Below, piece after piece: positions 43,952 through 54,200 of a stretch of 64,000 nucleotides of DNA; the stretch's first letter is position 1, and each line of letters begins with the position of its first letter. The stretch covers positions 510,269-574,268 of the forward strand of contig NZ_JBKBHX010000002.1 of assembly GCF_046299575.1 (NCBI RefSeq), given 5' to 3'. Under the pieces are notes generated by a model. The model saw nothing but the letters and a program-made list of their open reading frames with translations. It did no database searches and was not told the origin of the DNA. A program made the position numbers and the translations under genes. Source of the DNA: Thermaurantimonas sp046299575 (GTDB lineage Bacteria > Bacteroidota > Bacteroidia > Flavobacteriales > Schleiferiaceae).

Positions 43952-44765
43952 CTTCTGTAACAAGATTGCTGAAATAAGTTAACGAATCTACCGGCATTTT
44001 GGTATTATCTGTTGTAAGCCAGATGCTGATCTCGCTGCCGCGCATAATGGTCTTGTCGAGCGAAGGCATGGGTTCCTGCCGATATACAAAGGCTTTGGCT
44101 GTATCGGTGCCGTAGTCAAAGGCGATGAAGCCTAGGTTTAGGCCGCGGCTGAGCAAGATGTTTTTTACAGTAGCAAAATTTTTGCCTAACAAGTACGGCA
44201 CTTCGATCAATTCGTTGTCAAGCCCAAGCCCGACCACCAAATCAATGACAGAGCCTTTGGGCAGATAATCATTTGAGCTGAGTTCGCGACCATTGTGCTG
44301 AGCTGCTACGACCATGTCCCTTCCTATGTAGGGAACATACGAGATACGACCTAAGCGAAAGCCTTTAGATTCCAGATCGTATATGGCTCTTCGCCGTGAG
44401 CGTTCCACAAGATTGGGGACTTTTACGAGTCGCGGTCCTGAAGGATTGACAGTCAGCTTAATTTCTTTTCCCGGTTTCACCTTAGCACCAGGTGCAGGAT
44501 ATTGGCTGATGACGCTTAGAATGGGTTTGTCCGGATAGTACTCTGATGAATCGAGCACTACCGACTTTAGTTCCAGACGCTGAAGTTCGCTTTCGGCTTC
44601 AAAAAGGGAATATCCTTTCAAATCGGGAACATTGAGTTCGTACCCGTGCATAGTGTAGTAGTCAGCCCATTTCAGAAAGCCATAAACAGCTACCACTACT
44701 ACCAGCAGTAAGATGAGTATTTGGTAAAGAAATGTTTTAGAGCCTAAAAACCGTAGAAAACTCAT
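43941..44765 (-). CDS. PASTA-domain membrane protein
   Basis: The product is 274 residues. One N-terminal helix (about 11-31, FLYQILILLLVVVVAVYGFL) anchors three PASTA repeats: VPDLKGYSLFEAESELQRL, VPNLVERSRRRAIYDLES and VPYLLGKNFATVKNILLS. PASTA domains bind peptidoglycan or muropeptides in kinases and PBPs; here no kinase or transpeptidase domain is attached. This stand-alone form next to rluD is common in Bacteroidota. It is the first gene of the set, with its own promoter. Confidence 0.9.
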   Translation of the reverse strand: MSFLRFLGSKTFLYQILILLLVVVVAVYGFLKWADYYTMHGYELNVPDLKGYSLFEAESELQRLELKSVVLDSSEYYPDKPILSVISQYPAPGAKVKPGKEIKLTVNPSGPRLVKVPNLVERSRRRAIYDLESKGFRLGRISYVPYIGRDMVVAAQHNGRELSSNDYLPKGSVIDLVVGLGLDNELIEVPYLLGKNFATVKNILLSRGLNLGFIAFDYGTDTAKAFVYRQEPMPSLDKTIMRGSEISIWLTTDNTKMPVDSLTYFSNLVTEDED

Positions 44766-44785
44766 TTACAAAATTTTTAATGAGA

Positions 44786-44793
44786 CAAAGGTA
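44786..44793 (-). promoter_or_regulatory. TAnnTTTG -7 element before the PASTA gene
   Basis: The reverse strand reads TACCTTTG, 20 bases before the ATG at 44765, in the gap after the upstream GT2 gene. Exact match to the -7 consensus. Confidence 0.55.
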
Positions 44794-44826
44794 TGAAGCT
44801 CGTAGGCCTTGAATGTCATTAGAATC

Positions 44827-45576
44827 TCACTCGAAGCCGCGCGTGTCAATTAAATTGTAATATAAGATACAGTATATGGCCCTGAAGCCATCGCGCCAGT
44901 TAATTTTTTTTCCTTCGGCAAAAGTGCGTCCATAATAAGAAATACCAACTTCATATATACGAATTCCGGGCACGCGGGAGATTTTAGCTGTGACTTCGGG
45001 TTCAAATCCAAAGCGGTCTTCCTTAAGGTGGATGCGCTGAATAATGGAAGTGCGAAAGAGCTTATAGCATGTTTCCATATCCGTAAGGTTCAGATTGGTA
45101 AACATATTGCTCAGAAAGGTCAGGAATTTATTTCCAATCGAGTGCCAGAAGAAAAGAATCCGGTGAGGATTGCCACCCATAAATCTTGAGCCATACACCA
45201 CGTCTGCAAATCCATCTACGGCTGGCTTGAGCAATATGTTGTATTCTGCGGGGTCATATTCAAGATCAGCGTCCTGAATGATGAGAAATTCTCCTTTGGC
45301 CTGTGCAATGCCGGTGCGCAGAGCTGCACCTTTGCCGCGATTGACCGGATGCTGAAAGTAGCGAATGTTCATCTCAGGGTGTTGGTCGATGTAGGCGCGG
45401 ATTTGTTGGTCAGTATCGTCTGTGGAGCAGTCGTTTACGATGATTACCTCTTTCTGTATGCCATCGATTAGTTCAGCCTTGCGAATGCGGTTGAGTATCT
45501 TGTGGATGGTTTTACCTTCATTATATACGGGCATTACAATCGACAGAAGTTTGAATTCGTCCTTAATTTCAAACAT
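44827..45576 (-). CDS. family 2 glycosyltransferase (DPM1/polyprenyl-phosphate type)
   Basis: The product is 249 residues. It has a GT-A fold: LSIVMPVYNEGKTIHKIL, IVNDCSTDDT, RGKGAALRTGIAQAKG, the DXD-like QDADLEYDP, and YGSRFMGG. These fit dolichyl-/polyprenyl-phosphate sugar transferases that lack a C-terminal membrane domain. Start at the ATG at 45576, since the promoter lies downstream of the longer frame's start. Probably loads a lipid carrier with mannose or glucose for cell-surface glycans. Confidence 0.88.
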   Translation of the reverse strand: MFEIKDEFKLLSIVMPVYNEGKTIHKILNRIRKAELIDGIQKEVIIVNDCSTDDTDQQIRAYIDQHPEMNIRYFQHPVNRGKGAALRTGIAQAKGEFLIIQDADLEYDPAEYNILLKPAVDGFADVVYGSRFMGGNPHRILFFWHSIGNKFLTFLSNMFTNLNLTDMETCYKLFRTSIIQRIHLKEDRFGFEPEVTAKISRVPGIRIYEVGISYYGRTFAEGKKINWRDGFRAIYCILYYNLIDTRGFE

Positions 45577-45596
45577 TTGATTTTGATATAAGCCCG

Positions 45597-45604
45597 CAAA
45601 AATA
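45597..45604 (-). promoter_or_regulatory. TAnnTTTG -7 element before the GT2 gene
   Basis: The reverse strand reads TATTTTTGCGGGC; TATTTTTG ends 20 bases before the ATG at 45576. The same TATTTTTGCGG core recurs before the DUF6341-like gene (49586-49576). Confidence 0.55.
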
Positions 45605-45641
45605 CTTGCTTTGTAAAACAAAGATTTTTAATGCTTTCTGA

Positions 45642-46655
45642 ATGGATGTTGCCATCGTAATTCTGAACTATAACGGCCGCCGGTATCTTGAGGAATATTT
45701 GCACGACCTAATCCGACACAGTCCGGGACATAGTGTTATAGTTGTAGATAATGCCTCTACTGACGATTCTGTACAGTGGCTTAGAAAGCAGCAGCCCGAA
45801 GTCAGATTAATCGAATTAAGTGACAACTATGGATTTGCCGGGGGATATAATCGAGGACTTTCACAAATTTCAGCGGATGTGTACATACTGATTAACAGCG
45901 ATGTAAAAGTCACACCAGGCTGGATAGAACCCCTAATTTACCTGCTGGAAAATGTTGCCGATGCTGCTGCAGTACAGCCAAAGATCAAATCGCTACGACA
46001 GCCAGACTACTTTGAATACGCCGGTGCCGCCGGAGGATATGTCGATCTGTTGGGATATCCGTTTTGCAGGGGCAGAATTTTCGATACTCTTGAGAAGGAT
46101 GAAGGCCAATACGACGATAGCTGCCCGGTATTCTGGACTTCCGGGGCTTGTATGGCAATACGCGCCGATGCTTTCTGGAAAGCTGGCGGATTTGACGAAG
46201 CTTTTTTTGCCCATCAGGAGGAAATAGATCTGTGCTGGCGATTGCAGCGGATGGGATATTCGCTCTTCGTTGAGCCAAGCTCTGTCGTTTATCACCTCGG
46301 TGGTGGCACGCTGGACTACCAATCTCCCCGAAAAACCTTTCTAAACTTTCGAAATAACCTGATAATGCTTGCCAAAAACATGACAGTTTCGCAGCTTATT
46401 TGGGTATTACCCTTACGATTGGTGCTGGACGGTATTGCAGGCATTTGGTTTTTGGTAAATGGAAAAAGCACCCTGACTTGGCAAATCGTTAGAGCGCATT
46501 TTTCGTTTTACACGCATTTGAAAAATATTGTCAAACAACGAAAAAATTTTAATAGTAAAAGTCCACACACAAAACACGTTCAATTATTCAAAAAGGCCGT
46601 TCTTGTTGAATATTTTTTGAAAGGAAGGGGGTATTTTAGGGAATTTGCATCATAG
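45642..46655 (+). CDS. family 2 glycosyltransferase (rhamnosyltransferase-like)
   Basis: The product is 337 residues. It has VAIVILNYNGRRYLEEYL, VVDNASTDDSV, the DXD-like INSDVKVTPGW, and the acceptor-site region FAHQEEIDLCWRLQRMGY. A hydrophobic stretch near 255-275 (LIWVLPLRLVLDGIAGIWFL) suggests membrane association. The substrate is unknown. Divergent from the polyprenyl-phosphate-type GT2; both may serve surface polysaccharide synthesis. Confidence 0.88.
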   Translation: MDVAIVILNYNGRRYLEEYLHDLIRHSPGHSVIVVDNASTDDSVQWLRKQQPEVRLIELSDNYGFAGGYNRGLSQISADVYILINSDVKVTPGWIEPLIYLLENVADAAAVQPKIKSLRQPDYFEYAGAAGGYVDLLGYPFCRGRIFDTLEKDEGQYDDSCPVFWTSGACMAIRADAFWKAGGFDEAFFAHQEEIDLCWRLQRMGYSLFVEPSSVVYHLGGGTLDYQSPRKTFLNFRNNLIMLAKNMTVSQLIWVLPLRLVLDGIAGIWFLVNGKSTLTWQIVRAHFSFYTHLKNIVKQRKNFNSKSPHTKHVQLFKKAVLVEYFLKGRGYFREFAS

Positions 46656-46763
46656 GTTTTTAAAGTACTTAAGTGTTAACGTGAGAATAGAATTTGACTC
46701 TCATCATGTTCTTCAGCCTTTTATAATTCAGAAATTTGCACTATTAACTATATTCAAAGCTGC

Positions 46764-48122
46764 GTGAGTTTATTCATTGACACCATCATTAAGTACGAGC
46801 GGCCTTTACCTCGATACACTTCTTACCCCACTGTGCCATTTTGGGATGTAGAGCATTTTGATGCCGAAAAGGCGTTAGGTATGCTAAAACGAAGCATGCT
46901 TACAAAACCTGATGTAAGCATCTACATACATTTGCCCTATTGTGAAAGTTTGTGCACCTTCTGTGGGTGCAATCGACGAATTACAAAAAATCACGCTGTC
47001 GAACAGCCATACATCGATGCTGTACTCGAAGAATGGCGACTCTATCTACTTAAGATGCCACAACCGCCTGTGATCACACATATTCACCTCGGCGGAGGTA
47101 CGCCTACTTTTTTTTCGCCCTCTGAATTGAAAAGATTGATTGATGGAATTGTTAGAAGGCACAAATTATCGCCCAATTATGAGTTTAGTATCGAGGTTCA
47201 CCCGAATACATGTACCTATGAGCATATTGATGTGCTTTCAGATTTGGGTTTTCGCAGAATTTCTGTAGGTATTCAAGACTTTGACCCCCGAGTACAGTTT
47301 ATCATTAACCGCAATCAGACATTTGAAAAAACCCAGGACATTATTGAATATGCTCGCTCAAAGGGATTTACCGGTGTAAATGTGGATCTAGTTTACGGTT
47401 TACCGATGCAGACGCTTGATAGTGTTGCTCTAACAATGGACAAAATTGCTAAACTCAAGCCGGATCGAATCGCCTATTATGCCTATGCACATGTTCCGTG
47501 GAAGAGCAAGGCTCAGCGAAGATATACGGAAGCTGACCTCCCCTCAGCACGCGAAAAGATTCAAATGTTTCTTTTGGCCCGCGACAGACTTCAACAGTTG
47601 GGATATGAGCAAATTGCTATGGACCATTTTGCTCTGCCGAATGATTCAATGACAAAAGCTTGGCGTGACCAAAGCCTTCACAGAAACTTCATGGGCTATA
47701 CAACTGACTTAACACCCTTGTTAATTGGCTTGGGCGCCTCTTCAATCAGCGATTTTAATGGAAACTATACCCAAAACTACAAGGAAGTAGAGAAGTATCT
47801 CGATGAAATAAAAGCTGGAAAACTCCCAATTGAGCGAGGGCACCTTTCCTCTGAGATGGATAATCTTATCCGTGCCCATATCATGCAAGTGATGTGTGAG
47901 GGAAAAGTCAAAATACCCGCAAACGCTTTATCCGGTGAGCATTTCGAATTTATCGACAGCCAGATAAAGCAATTTTTAACGGATGGAATTCTCACCTGGG
48001 AGAATGAATCTCTGCAAGTAACAGAGTTAGGTCAGATCTTGCTGAGAAATGTAGCTTCGATCTTTGATACCTATCTGTTTTATAGAGGATTAACGGAAAA
48101 AATGTTTAGCAAAAGTGTTTAA
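46764..48122 (+). CDS. hemN: oxygen-independent coproporphyrinogen III oxidase
   Basis: The product is 452 residues. A radical SAM CxxxCxxC motif lies in YIHLPYCESLCTFCGCN near residues 56-71, with the extra cysteine typical of HemN. HLGGGTPTFFS and EVHPNTCTYEHIDVL follow, with LGASSISDFNGNYTQN in the C-terminal part. It decarboxylates coproporphyrinogen III in haem synthesis without oxygen. Start is GTG at 46764; no ATG upstream in frame. Its stop is eight bases from anmK, convergent. Confidence 0.93.
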   Translation: MSLFIDTIIKYERPLPRYTSYPTVPFWDVEHFDAEKALGMLKRSMLTKPDVSIYIHLPYCESLCTFCGCNRRITKNHAVEQPYIDAVLEEWRLYLLKMPQPPVITHIHLGGGTPTFFSPSELKRLIDGIVRRHKLSPNYEFSIEVHPNTCTYEHIDVLSDLGFRRISVGIQDFDPRVQFIINRNQTFEKTQDIIEYARSKGFTGVNVDLVYGLPMQTLDSVALTMDKIAKLKPDRIAYYAYAHVPWKSKAQRRYTEADLPSAREKIQMFLLARDRLQQLGYEQIAMDHFALPNDSMTKAWRDQSLHRNFMGYTTDLTPLLIGLGASSISDFNGNYTQNYKEVEKYLDEIKAGKLPIERGHLSSEMDNLIRAHIMQVMCEGKVKIPANALSGEHFEFIDSQIKQFLTDGILTWENESLQVTELGQILLRNVASIFDTYLFYRGLTEKMFSKSV

Positions 48123-48130
48123 AACGGCAT

Positions 48131-49210
48131 TTACCACTTTTTGTAAATAACTCCTGAACTGTGGTCGTTCATGGCTCCGGTCACTGAGCTCAGCACGTTT
48201 ATCCGATCATGCCAGCGCAAATATCCCATAAGAGCGAATATGATAGCTTCTTTGTACTCAACTATTTGGTTGTTGGGAATTATCAGTTCTGCACTTGTGC
48301 TTTCCTTTAATTTTTTAATTAGTAAAGGGTGGTAAGCTCCTCCGCCTGTTACCAGCACTTTACCCGTTTTTGGAATATCACTTGAAATGCGCTTTACAAT
48401 GTGCTCAATGGCAGTATGCATTAAGTCGCGAGGATCAAAGGCAGGCTCATAGATTTGGTCGAGAAATATGTTTTCAATCCATTCGCGACCGAGAGATTTT
48501 GGGGGAGGCTTTTTGTAATACTCAATATTTTCCCATTGCTGGTAGAGTTCAGAAATAAATTTTCCTTTCGATGAGTACATGCCGTTTCGGTCCATACTGT
48601 CGCCCAATCGCTCTGCCCACCTGTTCAGCACAAAATTTACCGGGCAGATGTCCCAGGCTCTTCGTTTTCCATTGATGTGCAAACTGATATTAGCGAATCC
48701 ACCCAAATTCAAACAGGCATCGTATTCGCCGAAAAGCAACTCATCGCCAATAGGTACTAACGGTGCTCCCTGACCTCCTAATGCCACATCCTGACTTCTG
48801 AAGTCGCAGACTACATTAAAGCCTGTCAACGCCATGATGGTAGCCCCGTGCCCAAGCTGAAGTGTAAGCCCTGTGTCTGGTTCGTGAAAAATGGTATGAC
48901 CGTGAGAACTTATTATAAGATTTTGTACTGATTCGTTAGAATAGCCTTGAACTGCATTTTTAAATTCCTCGCTCTCCATAAAGCGAAGAATTTGAAAAGC
49001 AATGTAGCGGCCGTAGTGCACATTCATGCTACACAGGTACAAGCCATTTTTGGTATGCAGTTGTGAAAGTTCTTGTTTCCATTCCTTGTCATATTCAAGG
49101 GTAATGGCAGACAATAGCTTGTAACTTACTGGATCAAAGCCTTCAAAATCACAGAGTGCCAGGTCTATACCATCGAGTGATGTACCTGACATTACACCGA
49201 TTACAAGCAT
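48131..49210 (-). CDS. anmK: anhydro-N-acetylmuramic acid kinase
   Basis: The product is 359 residues and phosphorylates anhydroMurNAc during cell-wall recycling. It has VIGVMSGTSLDGIDLAL at the N-terminus, SHGHTIFHEP, DFRSQDVALGGQGAPLVP, NLGGFANIS and VTGGGAYHPLLIKKL, all of the AnmK family. Start ATG at 49210; a TTG precedes it. Function firm. Confidence 0.95.
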   Translation of the reverse strand: MLVIGVMSGTSLDGIDLALCDFEGFDPVSYKLLSAITLEYDKEWKQELSQLHTKNGLYLCSMNVHYGRYIAFQILRFMESEEFKNAVQGYSNESVQNLIISSHGHTIFHEPDTGLTLQLGHGATIMALTGFNVVCDFRSQDVALGGQGAPLVPIGDELLFGEYDACLNLGGFANISLHINGKRRAWDICPVNFVLNRWAERLGDSMDRNGMYSSKGKFISELYQQWENIEYYKKPPPKSLGREWIENIFLDQIYEPAFDPRDLMHTAIEHIVKRISSDIPKTGKVLVTGGGAYHPLLIKKLKESTSAELIIPNNQIVEYKEAIIFALMGYLRWHDRINVLSSVTGAMNDHSSGVIYKKW

Positions 49211-49394
49211 CAAAAATTAGAATATGCCGTAAATGTACCCTACCTGACTTGAATATCGAATACCAATCTGGAAAAGGTCATCTCTTTATGTCGTTGCAAA
49301 TCGATCTATAAAATAAGATTAAAGCTACAATCTTCCCTAGAAATGAGATATATAGCCAAATTAAAAAAGCACAAAAGCTGATTTATACCTACGA

Positions 49395-49562
49395 TTACCT
49401 CTCTCCAGCTTGTTCGTGCTTACGCATCTCAGTAAGCCAATAAATAAAAGCTCCAAATCCAATAAAAAGGAGTAAGTGGTTGGGAATATTTCCTAATATG
49501 GGAAGGATTTGAAAGGTCCACTCAAAAAAATCGGCCAATGCGTAAGCTATCTTTGATACCAT
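49395..49562 (-). CDS. DUF6341-like small membrane protein
   Basis: The product is 55 residues: MVSKIAYALADFFEWTFQ, a membrane helix (about 27-44), then a short charged tail. Layout and the ADFFEWTF start resemble the small Bacteroidota family I know as DUF6341, which neighbours a multi-spanning DUF6427-like protein, as here. It is too short for most ORF calling; a longer in-frame ORF to 49763 only reflects the divergent gene. Promoter position supports the ATG at 49562. Function unknown. Confidence 0.6.
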   Translation of the reverse strand: MVSKIAYALADFFEWTFQILPILGNIPNHLLLFIGFGAFIYWLTEMRKHEQAGER

Positions 49563-49578
49563 ACCCTTTATTTTGCCG

Positions 49579-49586
49579 CAAAAATA
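49579..49586 (-). promoter_or_regulatory. TAnnTTTG -7 element before the DUF6341-like gene
   Basis: The reverse strand reads TATTTTTGCGGC, ending 16 bases before the ATG at 49562. Same core as the promoter at 45604. Confidence 0.5.
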
Positions 49587-49594
49587 AGTACCCA

Positions 49595-50515
49595 TTGGTA
49601 GGTATAAGCAAATTTTTTGAAAAAAAGACTGCCAACAAAGCCATTGCATTGATTGTTTTCGAGCTGCTTTTTTCTTTAGCAATGTTGGCTGTTCACAAGT
49701 ATTTAAGAAACAATCCATCACCTTCAATGATTGACTTGATTGTTTTCTTATTTCTAAATTCACTCGTAATTTTTGTTGTTGATTTTGCTATTGAAAAAAT
49801 AGAATTAAGCAGAAAAAATATTTATTATCTTCCCATATTGTTTGCCTTAAATGTATATGTATTTTTTAAAAGTAACACCATTCAATTTCTTTTATTTGAG
49901 CTATATTTTATAATTGTAATGTTTTTTGTTATTAAATCACAAAACAAAGAAAATATCCGTATGGATATTTTTCATTTTTCACTGGTTTTATCTATACTAT
50001 TTTTTATATTTCCATCGAGTATTTTTTTAATTTTACCAATAATATTTTTATTGTTGTTTTTTTCAGTTAAACAAGTTTTTAATATTGTAACTCTACTTCT
50101 TTCTATTTCTTTGACCTTCTTTTTTCTTTATAGCAATCTTTATTTCATCAAGAGGCTTTGGAATGTGGATTTGTATTCCAACTTATTTACTTTTTTTGAA
50201 AAGGATCTTTTTCACTTTGAAATCAGTCAAATCACAATTGTCTTACTCTCACTTTTTTTAATTGGATTATACGAAGTTCCTCAGGCTTTACGTAAAACCA
50301 ATCTTTTCCGAAAAAACTTTTTTTACTTTTCATTGATTCTAATTATAATTGATATTATTTTTGCTATTTTATTTAAAAAATATACTCAAAGCTTTTCATT
50401 GATTTTATTGTCGAATTTGTTCGGAAATTTTATTCGTTTCAGACCAAAATACTATGTACGTGAGGTCTTTTTCACGGGTGTTTTAATTTTATTAATAATT
50501 CTTTTGTTGATATAA
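49595..50515 (+). CDS. DUF6427-like multi-spanning membrane protein
   Basis: The product is about 306 residues with roughly nine membrane helices and strong Phe/Leu/Ile bias. A region FHFSLVLSILFFIFPSSIFL followed by an Arg/Lys-poor helix matches the look of DUF6427 proteins in Bacteroidota. The start is uncertain: I choose a TTG at 49595 giving MVGISKFFEKKTANKA; the longer frame from 49538 overlaps the divergent gene. Function unknown. Followed after 15 bases by the carbonic-anhydrase-like gene. Confidence 0.6.
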   Translation: MVGISKFFEKKTANKAIALIVFELLFSLAMLAVHKYLRNNPSPSMIDLIVFLFLNSLVIFVVDFAIEKIELSRKNIYYLPILFALNVYVFFKSNTIQFLLFELYFIIVMFFVIKSQNKENIRMDIFHFSLVLSILFFIFPSSIFLILPIIFLLLFFSVKQVFNIVTLLLSISLTFFFLYSNLYFIKRLWNVDLYSNLFTFFEKDLFHFEISQITIVLLSLFLIGLYEVPQALRKTNLFRKNFFYFSLILIIIDIIFAILFKKYTQSFSLILLSNLFGNFIRFRPKYYVREVFFTGVLILLIILLLI

Positions 50516-50530
50516 AAAAAATAATAGCAT

Positions 50531-51118
50531 ATGGCAATTTATAAATTCGGTGAGTTTGTGCCAGTGGTTCATCCCACGGCCTATATACATCCGCAAGCAA
50601 CAGTGATAGGCGATGTAATAATTGGCAAAGATGTATATGTAGGCCCAGGTGCTCGTATTCGTGGCGATTGGGGTCGAATTATATTAAAAGATGGCTGTAA
50701 TGTGCAGGAAAATTGCGTGATACACATGTTTCCAGGTGTTACAGTGATACTTGAAGAAATGGCACATATAGGCCATGGAGCTATGATTCATGGAGCACAC
50801 ATTGGCAGAAATGTATTGGTGGGAATGAATGCTGTCGTAATGGATGAGGTTTACATCGGAGACGAGAGCATTATCGGAGCCATGTCGTTCGTGCCACAAG
50901 GCATGAAAATACCTGAAAGAAGTTTGGCAGTGGGCAATCCTGCACAAGTAATAAAAAAAATAACAGACGACATGATCGCCTGGAAGACAAAGGGAACAGA
51001 GCTCTACATGAAACTACCCTCGCAAATGCATGAGGGCTGCATAGAAGTAAAACCACTTTCCGAAATTGAGCCAAATAGGCCTGAACATCCTACGGACTAT
51101 TTTCCACTTCGCAAGTAA
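50531..51118 (+). CDS. gamma-carbonic-anhydrase-like hexapeptide protein (PaaY/YrdA type)
   Basis: The product is 195 residues with left-handed beta-helix hexapeptide repeats (VIGDVIIGKDVYVGPGARI, HIGRNVLVGMNAVVMDEV). Metal-site histidines are in VIHMFPG and AHIGHGAMIHG. It ends with a helical tail. Relatives include PaaY thioesterase and YrdA; some bind zinc and show carbonic anhydrase activity. Which applies here cannot be told. About 100 bases ahead of secA. Confidence 0.85.
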   Translation: MAIYKFGEFVPVVHPTAYIHPQATVIGDVIIGKDVYVGPGARIRGDWGRIILKDGCNVQENCVIHMFPGVTVILEEMAHIGHGAMIHGAHIGRNVLVGMNAVVMDEVYIGDESIIGAMSFVPQGMKIPERSLAVGNPAQVIKKITDDMIAWKTKGTELYMKLPSQMHEGCIEVKPLSEIEPNRPEHPTDYFPLRK

Positions 51119-51220
51119 GCGGTAATCATTTTGCCAAATTGGCGGAAGTCACCTGCTTAACTTTACGATAAGAGTCAGAGGCTCGATATTTGTTACAAAT
51201 CCGAAGTTATTTCTTTAAAG

Positions 51221-54200
51221 ATGATACAGAAACTCCTGGTCAAACTGTTTGGAAGCAAAAACGAAAGAGACCTAAAGGAAATAGAACCTTATGTTAAGAA
51301 AATCAACGAAATATATTCTGGGTTAAAGTCCCTTTCTAATGATGAGCTCAGGGCAAAAACACTGGAATTCAAATCAAAAATAGCAGCAGCTACAGAGAGC
51401 ATAACCTCACAAATAGCTGAAAAAAGATGTGCAGCTGATGCTACAGAGGATGTAGATGAGAAGGAAAAATTGTTTACAGAAATCGAAAAACTCGAAAAAC
51501 AAGAGCTTGAAGTCATCGAAAAAGTCCTTCTCGAACTGTTGCCCGAGGCTTTTGCAGTAGTGCGCGAAACTGCTCGTCGCTTCGCCGAAAATGAATATTT
51601 AGATGTTACAGCTACGGAATTTGATCGCGCATTAGCAGCGCGCAAGTCGAATGTGCAAATTATTGAGCCTAAGGCGCGCTGGTCGAGTACTTGGTTAGTA
51701 GCTGGACATCCGGTGCGTTGGGATATGGTACACTACGATGTACAGCTCATCGGCGGTGTGGTATTGCACAAGGGTAAAATCGCCGAAATGGCTACGGGTG
51801 AAGGTAAAACGCTTGTAGCTACACTACCCGTGTATTTAAACGCTTTAGCAGGTAAAGGAGTACATGTAGTGACTGTAAACGATTATCTGGCAAAGCGCGA
51901 TGCCGACTGGATGGGTCCTATTTACGAGTTCCATGGTCTTTCAGTAGGTTGCATTGACAAAACACAGCCAAACTCTGCCGAACGGAAGGCTGCCTACCAA
52001 AGCGATATCACATTCGGTACTAATTCGGAATTTGGCTTTGACTACCTGCGTGACAATATGGCACGCAGCGTAGATGAAATCGTGCAACGCAAGCATCACT
52101 ATGCCATAGTTGACGAGGTGGACTCCGTGCTCATCGACGATGCACGTACCCCTTTAATCATTTCAGGACCTACCGGAAAAAACAACCTCAAAGACTTCGA
52201 AGAGCTCAAGCCTTATGTGGCAAGATTAGTAGAAGAACAAAGAAAAATTGTAACTGCTGAACTCAACGAAGCAAAAAAACTCATTGCAGCTGGCGACACA
52301 AAAAATGGCGGATTTCATTTACTTAGAGCTCACCGAGGTTTGCCTAAATTCAAGCCATTAATCAAATACCTCAGTGAAGAGGGCATAAAGACCATCTTGC
52401 AAAAAACTGAAAACTTTTACCTCCAGGAGCAAGGCAAGGAAATGCCCAAAGTAGATGCCGAGCTGCTCTTTACCATTGAAGAAAAAAACAATCAAATCGA
52501 TCTTACTGAAAAAGGCATCGAATTTCTCTCCAGAGATACCTCGCCCGACTTCTTCGTACTGCCCGATCTAGGTGCTGCAGTTGCTGAAATTGAAAAGGCT
52601 GACCTTACCCCTGAGGAGAAGATAGCTCGAAAAGATCAGCTTATGCGCGATTTCGCCATTCGCAGCGAGCGCATTCACATTATGAATCAGCTGGTGCGCG
52701 CCTACACCATGTTTGAGAAAGACATAGAGTACGTGGTGATGGACAACAAGGTGAAAATCGTCGATGAGCAAACAGGCCGTATTATGGAGGGCAGGCGATA
52801 TTCCGATGGCTTACACCAAGCTCTTGAAGCCAAAGAAGGCGTAAAAATTGAAGCCTCCACCCAAACCTATGCTACCATCACTCTTCAAAACTATTTCCGC
52901 ATGTACCACAAGCTGGCCGGTATGACTGGTACGGCTGAAACAGAAGCAGCTGAGTTTTGGGAAATTTACAAGCTCGATGTGGTGGTAATTCCAACCAATA
53001 AACCCGTACAGCGCATCGATAAAGACGACTTGGTGTACAAGACTAAACGCGAAAAATTCAATGCCGTAATCGAAGAAATTGTAAAGCTTGTAAACCAGAA
53101 CAGACCAGTGCTCGTAGGTACTACCAATGTGGAAACCTCAGAGCTGCTTAGCCGTATGCTATCGCTGCGCAAAATCAAACACAATGTGCTCAACGCCAAA
53201 CTTCACCAAAAAGAAGCAGAAATTGTAGCCGAAGCAGGACGCCCCGGTACAGTTACAATAGCCACTAACATGGCCGGTCGTGGTACCGACATCAAATTAA
53301 CTCCTGAAAGCCGGGCAGCAGGTGGTTTGGCAATACTGGGTACAGAGCGACATGACTCTCGCCGTGTGGATCGTCAGCTCAGAGGTAGAGCAGGGCGCCA
53401 GGGCGATCCAGGTTCATCACAATTTTTCCTTTCGCTCGAAGACAACCTTATGCGTCTCTTTGGTTCCGAGCGACTAGCCTCCATTATGGACAAGCTCGGC
53501 CATAAAGAGGGCGACATCATCCAACACCCGATGGTGACTAAATCAATCGAACGCGCCCAAAAGAAAGTAGAAGAAAACAACTTTGGTATTCGCAAGCGAC
53601 TACTGGAATACGACGACGTGATGAACAAGCAGCGCGAGGTGATCTATCGATGGCGTCGAAATGCGCTTTACGGCGAAAAATTAGCTATTGATCTGGCAGA
53701 TGCTATTTACCAGACTTGTGCAGGCGCAGTAGAGATGTACAAAGATTCAAAAGATTTCGAGGCCTTTCGGGTAGAATTAGCCAGATACTTCGGTACAGAT
53801 GCTCCATTCTCAAAAGGAGATTTCGAGAAAAAAGACATCGAGTCACTCATTTCAAAGCTTTATGTATTTGTAATGGATCATTACCATAAAAAGTCTGAAT
53901 CTATTGCCGACAGAGCCTGGCCTGCCATTAAAAATGTTTATGAAACCCACGGGGCGCAGTTTCAGAATATTTTAATACCATTTACCGACGGTCATAAAGG
54001 CATCCAGATAGCAGCCGATCTAAAAAAAGCATACGAAACCAAGTGTAGGTCAATAATTCGCGATTTCGAAAAATCCGTAACGCTTACCCTCATCGATGAG
54101 GCGTGGAAAGATCACCTTCGCGATATGGACGACCTACGCCAGGCAGTTCAAGGCGCTGTGTATGAGCAAAAAGATCCACTTCTGATTTACAAATTCGAAT

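Noticed and set aside
49563..49763. Upstream extension of the DUF6341-like frame to 122 residues
   Set aside because: The added part is antisense to the DUF6427-like gene, and the promoter at 49586 lies inside it.
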